Positions 7,453 to 15,400 of a stretch of 34,513 nucleotides of DNA are shown piece after piece. The stretch is from assembly GCA_012519055.1 (NCBI GenBank), contig JAAYQU010000026.1:1-34513 (forward strand), written 5' to 3'. The position numbers and the translations under genes were made by a program. Source of the DNA: Bacteroidales bacterium. GTDB lineage: Bacteria > Bacteroidota > Bacteroidia > Bacteroidales > Salinivirgaceae. The notes below the pieces were generated by a model, which saw only the letters and a program-made list of their open reading frames with translations, did no database searches and was not told the DNA's origin. How positions within the stretch are numbered: position 1 is the first letter of the stretch; every line of letters begins with the position of its first letter.

Positions 7453-8094
7453 ATGAAAAGAAAAATAGTAAGTTTTATTTTCCCTCTAACTAGAAAAATA
7501 AAATCTGAGTACAACGGTTATCTTGAATTGACCACTTTTAACGGAAGAACATTGTTAAATACAGAGAACACAAATTATTCTTATGGAGCATTGCAAAGAG
7601 TTTTGAAATTCGGCTTGTTGAATACCGATCTTTCTAAAACAAAGAACATCTTGGTTCTGGGGCTAGGGGGTGGTTGCGTTTTAAAAACATTAAGAAATGA
7701 GTTTAATTACGCTAACAGAATAACTGCTGTTGACATTGACCCGGTAATAATTGAAATTGCCAAAAATGAATTCGGAATCTCTGAAGACGATAAAACTAAA
7801 ATAATTTGCGATGACGCATTTGATTATGTCATGAATGACAATAGTATGTTCGACCTAATCATTATAGATCTATTCATTGACAATAAGATTCCAGACAAAT
7901 TCCTATTACTGGAATTTTGGCGTGGAATAATTAACAAACTGTGTCTTGGCGGAACGATTATTTTCAATACTTTATGTGATCCTTACACAGAGACTAAAGA
8001 CATAGAAAACAAATTGATGAAACGAGGGCTTAAATATAGAATATATAGACATGTAGAAGGGACAAACAAAATATTAATAGCGAACTACTGCTAA
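7453..8094 (+). CDS. Spermidine-synthase-like SAM-dependent methyltransferase
   Basis: A 213-residue protein with a class I SAM-binding fold. Motif I is NILVLGLGGGCVLKTL, followed by an acidic end of strand 2 in AVDIDPVIIEIAK and by IICDDAFDYVM and DLIIIDLF, the order seen in spermidine synthase-type proteins (SpeE/PABS family). The N-terminal part (YNGYLELTTFNGRTLL) also matches the small beta domain of that family. I chose the ATG at 7453; an upstream in-frame start at 7261 would add 64 residues translated from a palindromic non-coding block. The substrate is not clear: several SpeE-like proteins do not make polyamines. No partner gene is adjacent and palindromic DNA lies upstream, so this may be a cargo gene. 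Confidence 0.8.
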   Translation: MKRKIVSFIFPLTRKIKSEYNGYLELTTFNGRTLLNTENTNYSYGALQRVLKFGLLNTDLSKTKNILVLGLGGGCVLKTLRNEFNYANRITAVDIDPVIIEIAKNEFGISEDDKTKIICDDAFDYVMNDNSMFDLIIIDLFIDNKIPDKFLLLEFWRGIINKLCLGGTIIFNTLCDPYTETKDIENKLMKRGLKYRIYRHVEGTNKILIANYC

Positions 8095-8166
8095 CAGCGA
8101 CCACAAGAAATTGGAGGTTCGGTATATATAACTGGCGTGCTATTAGTTACTCATTGCTTACAAAAT

Positions 8167-8194
8167 AAAGGCTGCCCTAAAAAGAGCAGCCTTT
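8167..8194 (-). terminator. Terminator of the rpsF-rpsR-rplI operon
   Basis: AAAGGCTGC (8167-8175) pairs with GCAGCCTTT (8186-8194) around a ten-base loop, 22 bases past the rplI stop. On the minus strand it is followed by TTATTTTG, a usable T-rich tail. Confidence 0.75.
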
Positions 8195-8216
8195 CAAAAT
8201 ATTTATTGTCTTGTAA

Positions 8217-8663
8217 CTATTCAGCTACAACTTCAAATTTCAAACTTACAACAACTTCACGGTGTAATTTTATATTGGCTACATATTCGCCAACTTCTTT
8301 AATTACATCGCCTTCGATAGTGATTTTTTTACGGTCGATATCGAATCCTTTTTTGCTAAGAGCTTCGGCAATTTGAATAGTATTAACTGAACCAAAGATT
8401 TTTCCTGTTGAACTGGTTTTTGCACCAATTTTAATCTCTTTATTTTCAAGTTGTTTTGCAATCTCCTCAGCTTCGGCGCGAAGTTTTTCCTCTTTGTGAG
8501 CTTGTTGTTTTTTCATCTCTTGCATCATCTTCACTGATGATGGTGTCGCAACTATTGCTAATCCTCGCGGAATAAGATAGTTACGTCCATAGCCTGATTT
8601 TACTTTAACTATGTCGTCTTTATTCCCAAGGTTTGGTATATCTTGTTTTAATATAACATCCAT
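8217..8663 (-). CDS. rplI: 50S ribosomal protein L9
   Basis: 148 residues, the usual length. The N-terminal domain is classic (MDVILKQDIPNLGNKDDIVKVKSGYGRNYLIPRG, about residues 1-35), followed by the long charged connecting helix (about 40-75) and the C-terminal RNA-binding domain (about 77-148). L9 binds 23S rRNA near the L1 stalk and helps keep the reading frame. It is the last gene of rpsF-rpsR-rplI, 21 bases after rpsR, with a terminator right behind it. Confidence 0.97.
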   Translation of the reverse strand: MDVILKQDIPNLGNKDDIVKVKSGYGRNYLIPRGLAIVATPSSVKMMQEMKKQQAHKEEKLRAEAEEIAKQLENKEIKIGAKTSSTGKIFGSVNTIQIAEALSKKGFDIDRKKITIEGDVIKEVGEYVANIKLHREVVVSLKFEVVAE

Positions 8664-8684
8664 GATAAATGGTATTTTATTCGT

Positions 8685-8960
8685 TTACTTTAAAAGGTCG
8701 GTTACAAATGGTAATAGGGCTAAATGACGGCAACGTTTAACTGCTTGTGAAACTTTGCGTTGGTATTTCAAAGAAGTTCCTGTAAGACGACGAGGTAAAA
8801 TTTTACCTTGCTCGTTTACAAATCTTTTCAAGAACTCGGGGTCTTTATAGTCGATATAACGAATTCTGCTTTTGCGAAAACGACAGAATTTTTTTCTTTT
8901 GGTGTCGATTGATGGCGGGGTTAAGTAGCGTATTTCCCCTTGATTTTGCGTTGTTGACAT
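8685..8960 (-). CDS. rpsR: 30S ribosomal protein S18
   Basis: 91 residues. The core phrases [33 protein letters not shown] and [27 protein letters not shown] are diagnostic of S18, which pairs with S6 on the 30S platform. It starts 4 bases after the rpsF stop, so the two partners are probably translated in a coupled way, and lies 21 bases before rplI. Confidence 0.97.
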   Translation of the reverse strand: MSTTQNQGEIRYLTPPSIDTKRKKFCRFRKSRIRYIDYKDPEFLKRFVNEQGKILPRRLTGTSLKYQRKVSQAVKRCRHLALLPFVTDLLK

Positions 8961-8964
8961 GATA

Positions 8965-9324
8965 CTATTCCTCCACTTTTTGTTCGTCCTTAACTTCGCC
9001 TCTTCTAGCGCGTTTGCGTTCGTTGTACTCGATGGCGAATTTATCGAGTTTAACGGTTAAAAATCGCATGATTTTCTCATCGCGGCGCAACTCTGTCTCA
9101 AACTTACTAATAAAATCAGGGTTTGCTTTGAACTCCAACAGGTAGTAAAATCCTGTGGTTTTCTTTTGGATAGGATAGGCTAATTTTTTAAGCCCCCAGT
9201 CCTCTTCGTGAACAATCTCACCCTCGTTGCCTGTAATGAGATCACGAAATTTTGCGACCGCTTCCTTCATCTGCGCAGCAGACAAAACGGGATTTGCAAT
9301 GAAAACGGTTTCGTACTGGTTCAT
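8965..9324 (-). CDS. rpsF: 30S ribosomal protein S6
   Basis: 119 residues, with the S6 signatures [12 protein letters not shown] at the start, [22 protein letters not shown] in the middle, and [18 protein letters not shown]. The acidic and basic tail (from about residue 102) is variable in this family. It is the first gene of the rpsF-rpsR-rplI operon. A well-formed promoter (9390-9420) and a short leader hairpin (9364-9385) precede it, consistent with the known feedback control of this operon by the S6:S18 complex in other bacteria. Confidence 0.97.
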   Translation of the reverse strand: MNQYETVFIANPVLSAAQMKEAVAKFRDLITGNEGEIVHEEDWGLKKLAYPIQKKTTGFYYLLEFKANPDFISKFETELRRDEKIMRFLTVKLDKFAIEYNERKRARRGEVKDEQKVEE

Positions 9325-9363
9325 TTGTTTAATTATTAAATAGTTAATTAGTTATTTTTGTTA

Positions 9364-9385
9364 CCCGTAACACTATTTTTACGGG
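9364..9385 (-). promoter_or_regulatory. 5'-terminal hairpin in the rpsF leader
   Basis: On the minus strand the predicted mRNA would begin close to CCCGTAA, which pairs perfectly with TTACGGG across an eight-base loop (plus-strand arms 9364-9370 and 9379-9385). The hairpin lies at or within a few bases of the predicted transcription start. In other phyla a structured rpsF leader with a CCG element binds S6:S18; the same role here is inference. Confidence 0.45.
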
Positions 9386-9389
9386 ACTG

Positions 9390-9420
9390 CAAAAGTACTC
9401 ACATAATTTGATTTTTCAAA
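9390..9420 (-). promoter_or_regulatory. Bacteroidota-type promoter of rpsF-rpsR-rplI
   Basis: On the minus strand TTTG (9420-9417) is followed by exactly 19 bases and TACTTTTG (9397-9390). This matches the known Bacteroidota sigma-ABfr form TTTG-N19-TAnnTTTG. The start codon of rpsF is 66 bases downstream. Confidence 0.75.
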
Positions 9421-9474
9421 TTAAATATTGCTATATTTTTCGACTTAAGTATTTTTTCTTTCTATAGATAGCAA

Positions 9475-11100
9475 TTAATTATGCTTTATCCACTTCCAAA
9501 TCTCTTTCCAAGTGACTTTAGAGCCGTACATTAAAATGCCTGTCTTATAGATTTTTGCGGCTAACCACGTAGTAAAAATAAATGTTGCCACTAACAGAAC
9601 CATTGATATAACAATATCAATAACAGGTACTCCATACGGAAGTCTTACCATCATAACTACAGGCGAAGTGAACGGAATTATTGAAAACCAATATGCCACA
9701 CTTCCTTCGGGATTCTGCATTGCGTTTATCATAACGAACAGTGCAATTATCAGCGGCACTGTAATGGGCATCATAAACTGCTGTGTATCAGCCTCATTAT
9801 CAACAGCAGAACCTACAGCCGCAAACAGGGCTCCGTATAGTAAAAATCCTCCAACAAAATAGAATAGAAACATTCCTATTATCAACGGAAAGTTAATAAC
9901 ACTTAGCGATTTGAAAATCACAGTTATGTCTGGTTGGTCGTCATCTGTTAAGGCTTGTACATCTTGCATTGCTCCCGAAGATACCAACTCCTGTGCTTGT
10001 TGTTCAACAATTTCAGGACTGCTTGGCATTAAAAATTTCCCGGCAGCCATAACAATCGCAACAGACAAAACTATCCACAAGGCGAACTGTGTTATGCCCA
10101 CTAATCCCACTCCCACTATTTTGCCAATCAAAAGCTGAAATGGTCTAACAGACGATAGTATAACCTCAACAATACGGCTTGATTTCTCTTCAATTACACC
10201 GCGCATAACAAGTGCACCGAACATAAATATCGCGAAATAGATCAGAAATCCGCTTACATAACCAATAATCATGGCATACTCCGGACGGCTCACTTTTTCT
10301 TCGCCCTCTTCGGTTAACTTTATGGTTTGCGCATTGATTTTGGTTTTTATACGCTTCATATCTTCTTGCGATATCCCAACCTCAATCATTTTTTGGTTTT
10401 CCACAGCACGCTCAATGTTTGAGCAGATATACGACCTAAGATTCATTGACACAGCTTTAGTCGAATAAATCTGTATCTGTTGGGTCGATAGAATATTTTT
10501 GGGAATATAGACCACTGCAAAATAAATATTGTCTTTCAGTGCGTGTTTAATCTGTTCTAAAGATATATCAACGTAAGTGAATTTGGTTTTGTCGTCATCG
10601 GGGATACGTCCTTTAATGCTCTCAAACTCAACTAAAAGGGCATCGTAGTATTCGGCGTGTCTGTTGTAAATAGTTTCAAACTGTTCTTCTGACAATATTT
10701 CGTTTTTCTTTAATGTCTCTAATGTTCCTTTTAACGTGATTTTGATATTTTCAGCTATATTTTCATCGCGCTGGAGAACCACTGCATCTAACCTGTCTGC
10801 CAACTCTTTAAAGAGATATGCGTAATCACCCGATTCTCTATTTAACCTAAATATCTCTAACTTAAGGTTGTGGGTGTTTTGTAAGGTTACCTCTCTTAGA
10901 ATTTTGGTGTAGTCGAAAATGCCGCTACTGTCAATAACTGCCACTTTACGTTCATCGGAACTGTCGAGTGTTGAAATCCATGCAGGAGCAATAATCATTG
11001 CTGCAAATAGGATTGGACCTAAAATGGTCATTACAATAAACGATTTTTTTCTAACTCGTGTAAGGTATTCGCGTTGAATTATATTTGATATTTTGCTCAT
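9475..11100 (-). CDS. ABC exporter permease of the NatB/YhaP (ABC-2) type
   Basis: A 541-residue permease. One N-terminal membrane segment (about 21-43, VMTILGPILFAAMIIAPAWIS), then a large extracytoplasmic domain (about 45-275), then five or so membrane segments in the C-terminal half, including FLIYFAIFMFGALVMRGVIEEKSSRIVEVILSS, the hallmark of ABC2_membrane_3 permeases (EEK-RIVE). This layout matches NatB and YhaP of Bacillus-type Na+ or drug exporters. It is encoded 12 bases after its ATPase (11113-12042). What it exports cannot be told from sequence. Confidence 0.9.
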   Translation of the reverse strand: MSKISNIIQREYLTRVRKKSFIVMTILGPILFAAMIIAPAWISTLDSSDERKVAVIDSSGIFDYTKILREVTLQNTHNLKLEIFRLNRESGDYAYLFKELADRLDAVVLQRDENIAENIKITLKGTLETLKKNEILSEEQFETIYNRHAEYYDALLVEFESIKGRIPDDDKTKFTYVDISLEQIKHALKDNIYFAVVYIPKNILSTQQIQIYSTKAVSMNLRSYICSNIERAVENQKMIEVGISQEDMKRIKTKINAQTIKLTEEGEEKVSRPEYAMIIGYVSGFLIYFAIFMFGALVMRGVIEEKSSRIVEVILSSVRPFQLLIGKIVGVGLVGITQFALWIVLSVAIVMAAGKFLMPSSPEIVEQQAQELVSSGAMQDVQALTDDDQPDITVIFKSLSVINFPLIIGMFLFYFVGGFLLYGALFAAVGSAVDNEADTQQFMMPITVPLIIALFVMINAMQNPEGSVAYWFSIIPFTSPVVMMVRLPYGVPVIDIVISMVLLVATFIFTTWLAAKIYKTGILMYGSKVTWKEIWKWIKHN

Positions 11101-11112
11101 CTCTCTTGGGTT

Positions 11113-12042
11113 TTATTGGTTATCACTTGGCATGGTTTCTTGTACTACTCTGATAAAGACATCGTTCATTGATGGTAGTATCTCGTTGAACGAACGTATT
11201 TCGACATGCTGAATTAGCTTTTTTAACAAATCGTTGGGCATTGTTGTCTCTTTTGTCTGCACTACGGCGCGCATATATTTTCCAACGTTTTCTGTTTCTT
11301 TAATTACAAAAACACCTTCTCCGTTTGCTGCTTGGTTTAAATCGCCAGCGTAATCTATTTTGTATGAGTGTGTTCTGTATCGTTCCTTAATCTCCTCGAC
11401 ATTGCCCTCTAAAACTTTTCTCGACCTGTTGATAAGTGCCACATCATCGCAAAGCTCTTCGACACTGCTCATATTGTGGGTTGAGAAAATTATTGTTGCC
11501 CCTTTTTCGCGCAACTCTAACATCTCATCTTTCAAAAGAGTTGCATTAATTGGGTCGAAGCCACTGAAAGGCTCATCGAAAATAAGTAGTTGAGGCTCGT
11601 GAATTATAGTTATAATAAATTGTAGTTTTTGCGCCATACCTTTTGAGAGTTCTTCAACTTTTTTATCCCACCACGACTGGATTTCGAGCTTTTCGAACCA
11701 ATATTTCAACCTTTTTAAAGCATCGTGTCGTGAAAGTCCTTTCAATCGGGCTAAATAGATAGCCTGCTCTCCTACTTTCATTTTTTTATAAAGTCCGCGC
11801 TCTTCGGGCAGATAACCGATATTTGCAGTATGTTTTGGGGATAAAATTTCTCCATCAATTTTAACAATCCCGCTGTCAGGGGCGTAAATTTGATTGATAA
11901 TACGAATCAGAGTTGTTTTTCCTGCTCCATTTGGTCCCAACAATCCGAATATTGTTCCTTTTGGCACGTCTATGGAGACATTATCTAAAGCTCTGTGATT
12001 GATAAATGTTTTTGTTACATTTTCGGTTGAAATAGCGTACAT
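11113..12042 (-). CDS. ABC transporter ATP-binding protein of the NatA/YhaQ type
   Basis: A 309-residue ATPase with Walker A GPNGAGKTT (36-44), signature LSKGM (132-136) with a Lys where Gly is usual, Walker B LLIFDEP (152-158) and the H-loop His189. The C-terminal part (about 215-309) is the extra domain found in the YhaQ group (DUF4162-like), ending FNEILPSMNDVFIRVV. It is the first gene of a two-gene operon with the permease at 9475-11100 and has its own promoter at 12069-12098. Confidence 0.93.
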   Translation of the reverse strand: MYAISTENVTKTFINHRALDNVSIDVPKGTIFGLLGPNGAGKTTLIRIINQIYAPDSGIVKIDGEILSPKHTANIGYLPEERGLYKKMKVGEQAIYLARLKGLSRHDALKRLKYWFEKLEIQSWWDKKVEELSKGMAQKLQFIITIIHEPQLLIFDEPFSGFDPINATLLKDEMLELREKGATIIFSTHNMSSVEELCDDVALINRSRKVLEGNVEEIKERYRTHSYKIDYAGDLNQAANGEGVFVIKETENVGKYMRAVVQTKETTMPNDLLKKLIQHVEIRSFNEILPSMNDVFIRVVQETMPSDNQ

Positions 12043-12068
12043 TAGAAATGGTTTTTATATTGACGGTG

Positions 12069-12098
12069 CAAAAGTAGTTAAAAGTTATAATAGTTAAA
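12069..12098 (-). promoter_or_regulatory. Promoter of the ABC exporter operon
   Basis: CAAAAGTA (12069-12076) reads TACTTTTG on the minus strand, the same -7 octamer as rpsF. An 18-base spacer separates it from TTTA (12098-12095), one base off the TTTG -33 element. It lies 27 bases from the start codon, so the leader is short. Confidence 0.6.
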
Positions 12099-12154
12099 AG
12101 AGTGAAGCGATTAACAATTGCGAATTACGAGTTACGAATTACAAATTTACAGGG

Positions 12155-12195
12155 CGGTGTGCTTAGCGGAGCATTTCGACAAGCTTAATACACCG
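12155..12195. repeat. Dispersed-repeat-like palindrome with TTCGACAAGCTT core
   Basis: CGGTGT (12155-12160) pairs with ACACCG (12190-12195), and GCTT (12161-12164) with AAGC (12181-12184). The right half, TTCGACAAGCTTAATACACC, resembles the widespread bacterial palindromic repeat containing TTCGACAAGCTCAGTG. A short tandem repeat of AATTACGA/GTTACGA lies just before it (12121-12142). Part of the gene-free stretch 12043-12454. Confidence 0.5.
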
Positions 12196-12249
12196 AAGTA
12201 TAGAAGTCAGTAATTAGAAGGTAAAAGGTGCGAGGAGCAAGTGGAATTA

Positions 12250-12430
12250 TCCGTAGGACAATATGAGATTAACCGTAAGATTTATCTTACGGAAACTGCA
12301 ATGCCTCTAACTTTCGCCCGTAGGGCGACACAAACGCATTGAGGCAATGTGCCACCCTACGGGTGGGATTATGTGCTTATGGCACACCCATAGGCTTGCG
12401 CCTATGGTTAATCATATGTTGTCCTACGGA
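12250..12430. repeat. 181-base multi-hairpin element with 25-base terminal inverted repeats
   Basis: The ends, 12250-12274 (begins TCCGTAGGACAA) and 12406-12430 (ends TTGTCCTACGGA), are inverted repeats matching at 22 of 25 positions. Between them are four perfect hairpins: 12273-12292 (CCGTAAGAT/ATCTTACGG), 12314-12328 (TCGCCC/GGGCGA), 12352-12366 (CCACCC/GGGTGG) and 12388-12407 (CCATAGGC/GCCTATGG). There is no open reading frame. It looks like a non-autonomous mobile palindromic element (MITE or REP-like) or a structured RNA. Confidence 0.7.
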
Positions 12431-12454
12431 CAAAAAACAGTTGCTAATCCAAAA

Positions 12455-15400
12455 CTACTCTACCAAAATTCTCACCCCTGCGGTATGAGCACTAAACTCA
12501 GGTGCATATAACGACTGCACTGTTGTTGGTGCAGATAAATATTCGCCTGTACGTAAGGTATATAGGTCGAACTCTATTACGGTTACACCTTGTCTTAGTC
12601 GATAGAACAGGAACTCGGCTCTGTTATCGTAATTTTGTATATAATGGTTATTGCCAAACCTCCATTGGAAGCCACTTGTTTGGTCGACTTGCTCGAAACA
12701 AGTTGGGAACGGCAACTGTACAACTACATACTCAAGCTCGCGGTCAGAGGTTATTGTTACGCGCGCCCTTACTTTATCGCCTTGCTTAACTTTATTATCT
12801 TTTACCTCGTTCAAAGCAACCTCATCTCCTTGATGTGTAAAGGTAAAGAGCTTGGTATCAACTGTAAGATTTTGCTGCCATGGCTTGATTTTATCAAAGC
12901 TTTCGTAGAACTGCGCATAAGCTCCGCCATATACGGGATTGCTATTAGGATTGTTAATAGTTGCGGTTTTAATATCGGCGGGAATTTTATCGCCCTCGAA
13001 AGTTGTTTTAAAGTAACCAGTACCCGCATGTTGCTGATAATCTGAGCTTACGATTTTCAAGTTCGACAGGGTTATGGTAACAGCTTCATTGTTTTTAAGC
13101 CAGTTTTTGCCACTTGTTGTCAGAGCGTAAACTGCTTCGGATGTTGATAAGCCGTCGTTCCACATATGTGTGCGTTTGTTGCTTATAAGCCAAATTTTCA
13201 TGGCTTCAATTTTCTCGGTCGGAGCAGTCATAGCTTGGTAAAACTCCATTATACGCACCTGTGTTGATATTGGCGCTTGATACCATTCCCAACCCTGAAC
13301 GTTTTGTCGCCAAAAGACTCCTTTCTCGTGATGTACAACTGCGCTGCCGTCAATTGCCTTGTATATTTTTGTAGCGAGTTTAATATCGCCACAACTACGC
13401 GCCAATGTTCCCAAAACTGCCTGACCGTAAAGGTTATAATCTAAAGCATATTTTTTCGCGTGATTAAAATAGTACTTCTCGGCTTTTGTCGTTGGTTTGA
13501 AATTACTGTTTACTAAGCTCTTAACATATAGTGTACGTACAATAAAATATGGGGTCATATATTTTGCAGTATCGGTTTTTGATGCTAACAGTTGTCCAAA
13601 TTCACGGTCTAACTCTTTATCCAAGTATTTTATTGCACTTTTTAATATAGTTTTCAATTCAGGATATTGATTAAACACCTCGCTATCAATTTTGGAAACT
13701 CTTCCGATTTGTTCCGACACGTATAGTGTAACGTAAGTACTTGCTTCCCAACCTGGTACCCACAAAAATCCGCCCGATGAGTGTTGCATTTTACTTAAAT
13801 TTTTGATAGAAGTTGCGGTCAGATTTTCGATATTGTTTTTATCTAAAAACATACCTAATTTGCGTTTTTGCTCCTGTTCACTTGTTGCATCGATATACCA
13901 AGGGGTTTTTTCTATATCGGTGATTTTCAACTCCTTATTTGTAAGCAGTTTAGACTGTAAAGCATCTGGTTCTATTGTTTGCCAAATAGTTATTGTTTTA
14001 CCAATTTCGGGATATTTATTAATCAGATATTTACCTGTTTGTACTCCAAAAATTGACTCAACAAGCGCAAACGGCGACTTTGGATTAGGATTATCGAAAA
14101 ACTGCAACGACTGTATCGCATACCACGTTGGATTTGTGGTCATCTCAAAGGTAAGTTTCAATTTGCTATCCTCGGTAATATCGGTTGGCAACAGGTTATC
14201 AAACTTGTACTCGGTGGTGGTGCTTGGTTTTCCCCACAGAGCCATTGTATTTGTAACTAACTGTCTGTTAGGAAATACAGGAACTATTTTTTCCTCTCCA
14301 TCGGTAAATGTGCCAGCTTTTGCGAATATTTTTACCGTTAAAAATCCGGGTGTAGTTGGAACTTTCACCGTTACTTTAAATGACTTGTTTTCGCCTGGTT
14401 TCAGTACAATAGTTTTTTCGTTTATTTCAGTTTCAAGCTCGCTGTCACTGCGTGTATCGGTGATTTGCGCTCCTGTTTGGAGTGTTAAAACCGAGTCTGT
14501 TACGTTGTAAACCGAAACGTTAATTGTAAGATTATCACCTGTATATGCAAAACGCGGGAAAACAGGCATTACCATCAGAGGTTTTTGGGTTTGAACCACA
14601 CCCTCGTAATAACCGATAGATAGCTTTTTGTCATGTGCAAAGAGTTGCATTCTCCAGCTTGTTATCGCTTCGGGGGACTCAAATTTGAGTGTAAACTCTC
14701 CATTTTCATCGTGCTCGATAAACGGATAGAAAAATGCTGTTTCGTTGAAATTTGTGCGAACACTTGGTATCTCTGTCTTATCTGCCTGTGCGGGTTCGTC
14801 GCCTGCTGGAGCTCCTTGTGCCATTGCATCAACACTCTCTTCTTGTATAGCTACTTCATCAATTCTCTCTGTTTCTCCGCTCGACGTAGCTAATTCCATT
14901 TTTGCCTCTGGATGTGGCTCTCGCCTATAAGTGTCAAAATAGACGTTACCATAAGAGAAACTTGTATAACCCAAGAAGTTCCAGTGAATCATTGAAGGCG
15001 GCGCAACATAAAACTGTTGCTGTGAAGCTCTTCCATTAACCAAACGGTTGGTGCCAGTGTTATACTGAGTTGTATTTTTTATCGGATAGTGAATACTCAA
15101 CGCCCTTACGCCTCCCGGAACAAAAGCATCTAAGCTCATATCGTACATCGACGCAACAACTTCTGCATCTAAAGGACGACCATCTGGTGTTTTCAGTTTA
15201 AACTTCCATGTCTCTTGCTCGCCCGGAACAATCTTGTTTCGCATTGTAATTGTCTCTATCTGAAGCTGTTTGCTCCAACGTTCGATTGGTATATTAAGAG
15301 TTTTACTTACTGTTTTTCCGCCGTAAACAACTATCGAGTTTACGTAAAGTGTTCCCTCGTGTTGTGGTCCAACTTTAAATTTCACAGTAAATTTTCCATT

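Noticed and set aside
8137-8376. Plus-strand open frame over the rplI end and its terminator
   Set aside because: It is antisense to rplI and crosses its terminator hairpin.
12250-12430. Considered as a tRNA or known ncRNA because of its cloverleaf-like shape
   Set aside because: It has no tRNA D-loop, T-loop or anticodon arm signatures, is too long, and I recognise no known RNA family.
12689-12700. CFEQ (Cys1868) near the end of the alpha-2-macroglobulin-like protein, resembling a thioester motif
   Set aside because: It lies in the C-terminal beta domain, in a strand phrase (VVQLPFPTCFEQVD) that other family members have without a Cys, far from the thioester-type helical domain.
13803-14510. 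A 235-residue open frame on the plus strand
   Set aside because: It is antisense to the alpha-2-macroglobulin-like gene, has a composition mirroring it and no recognisable protein features.
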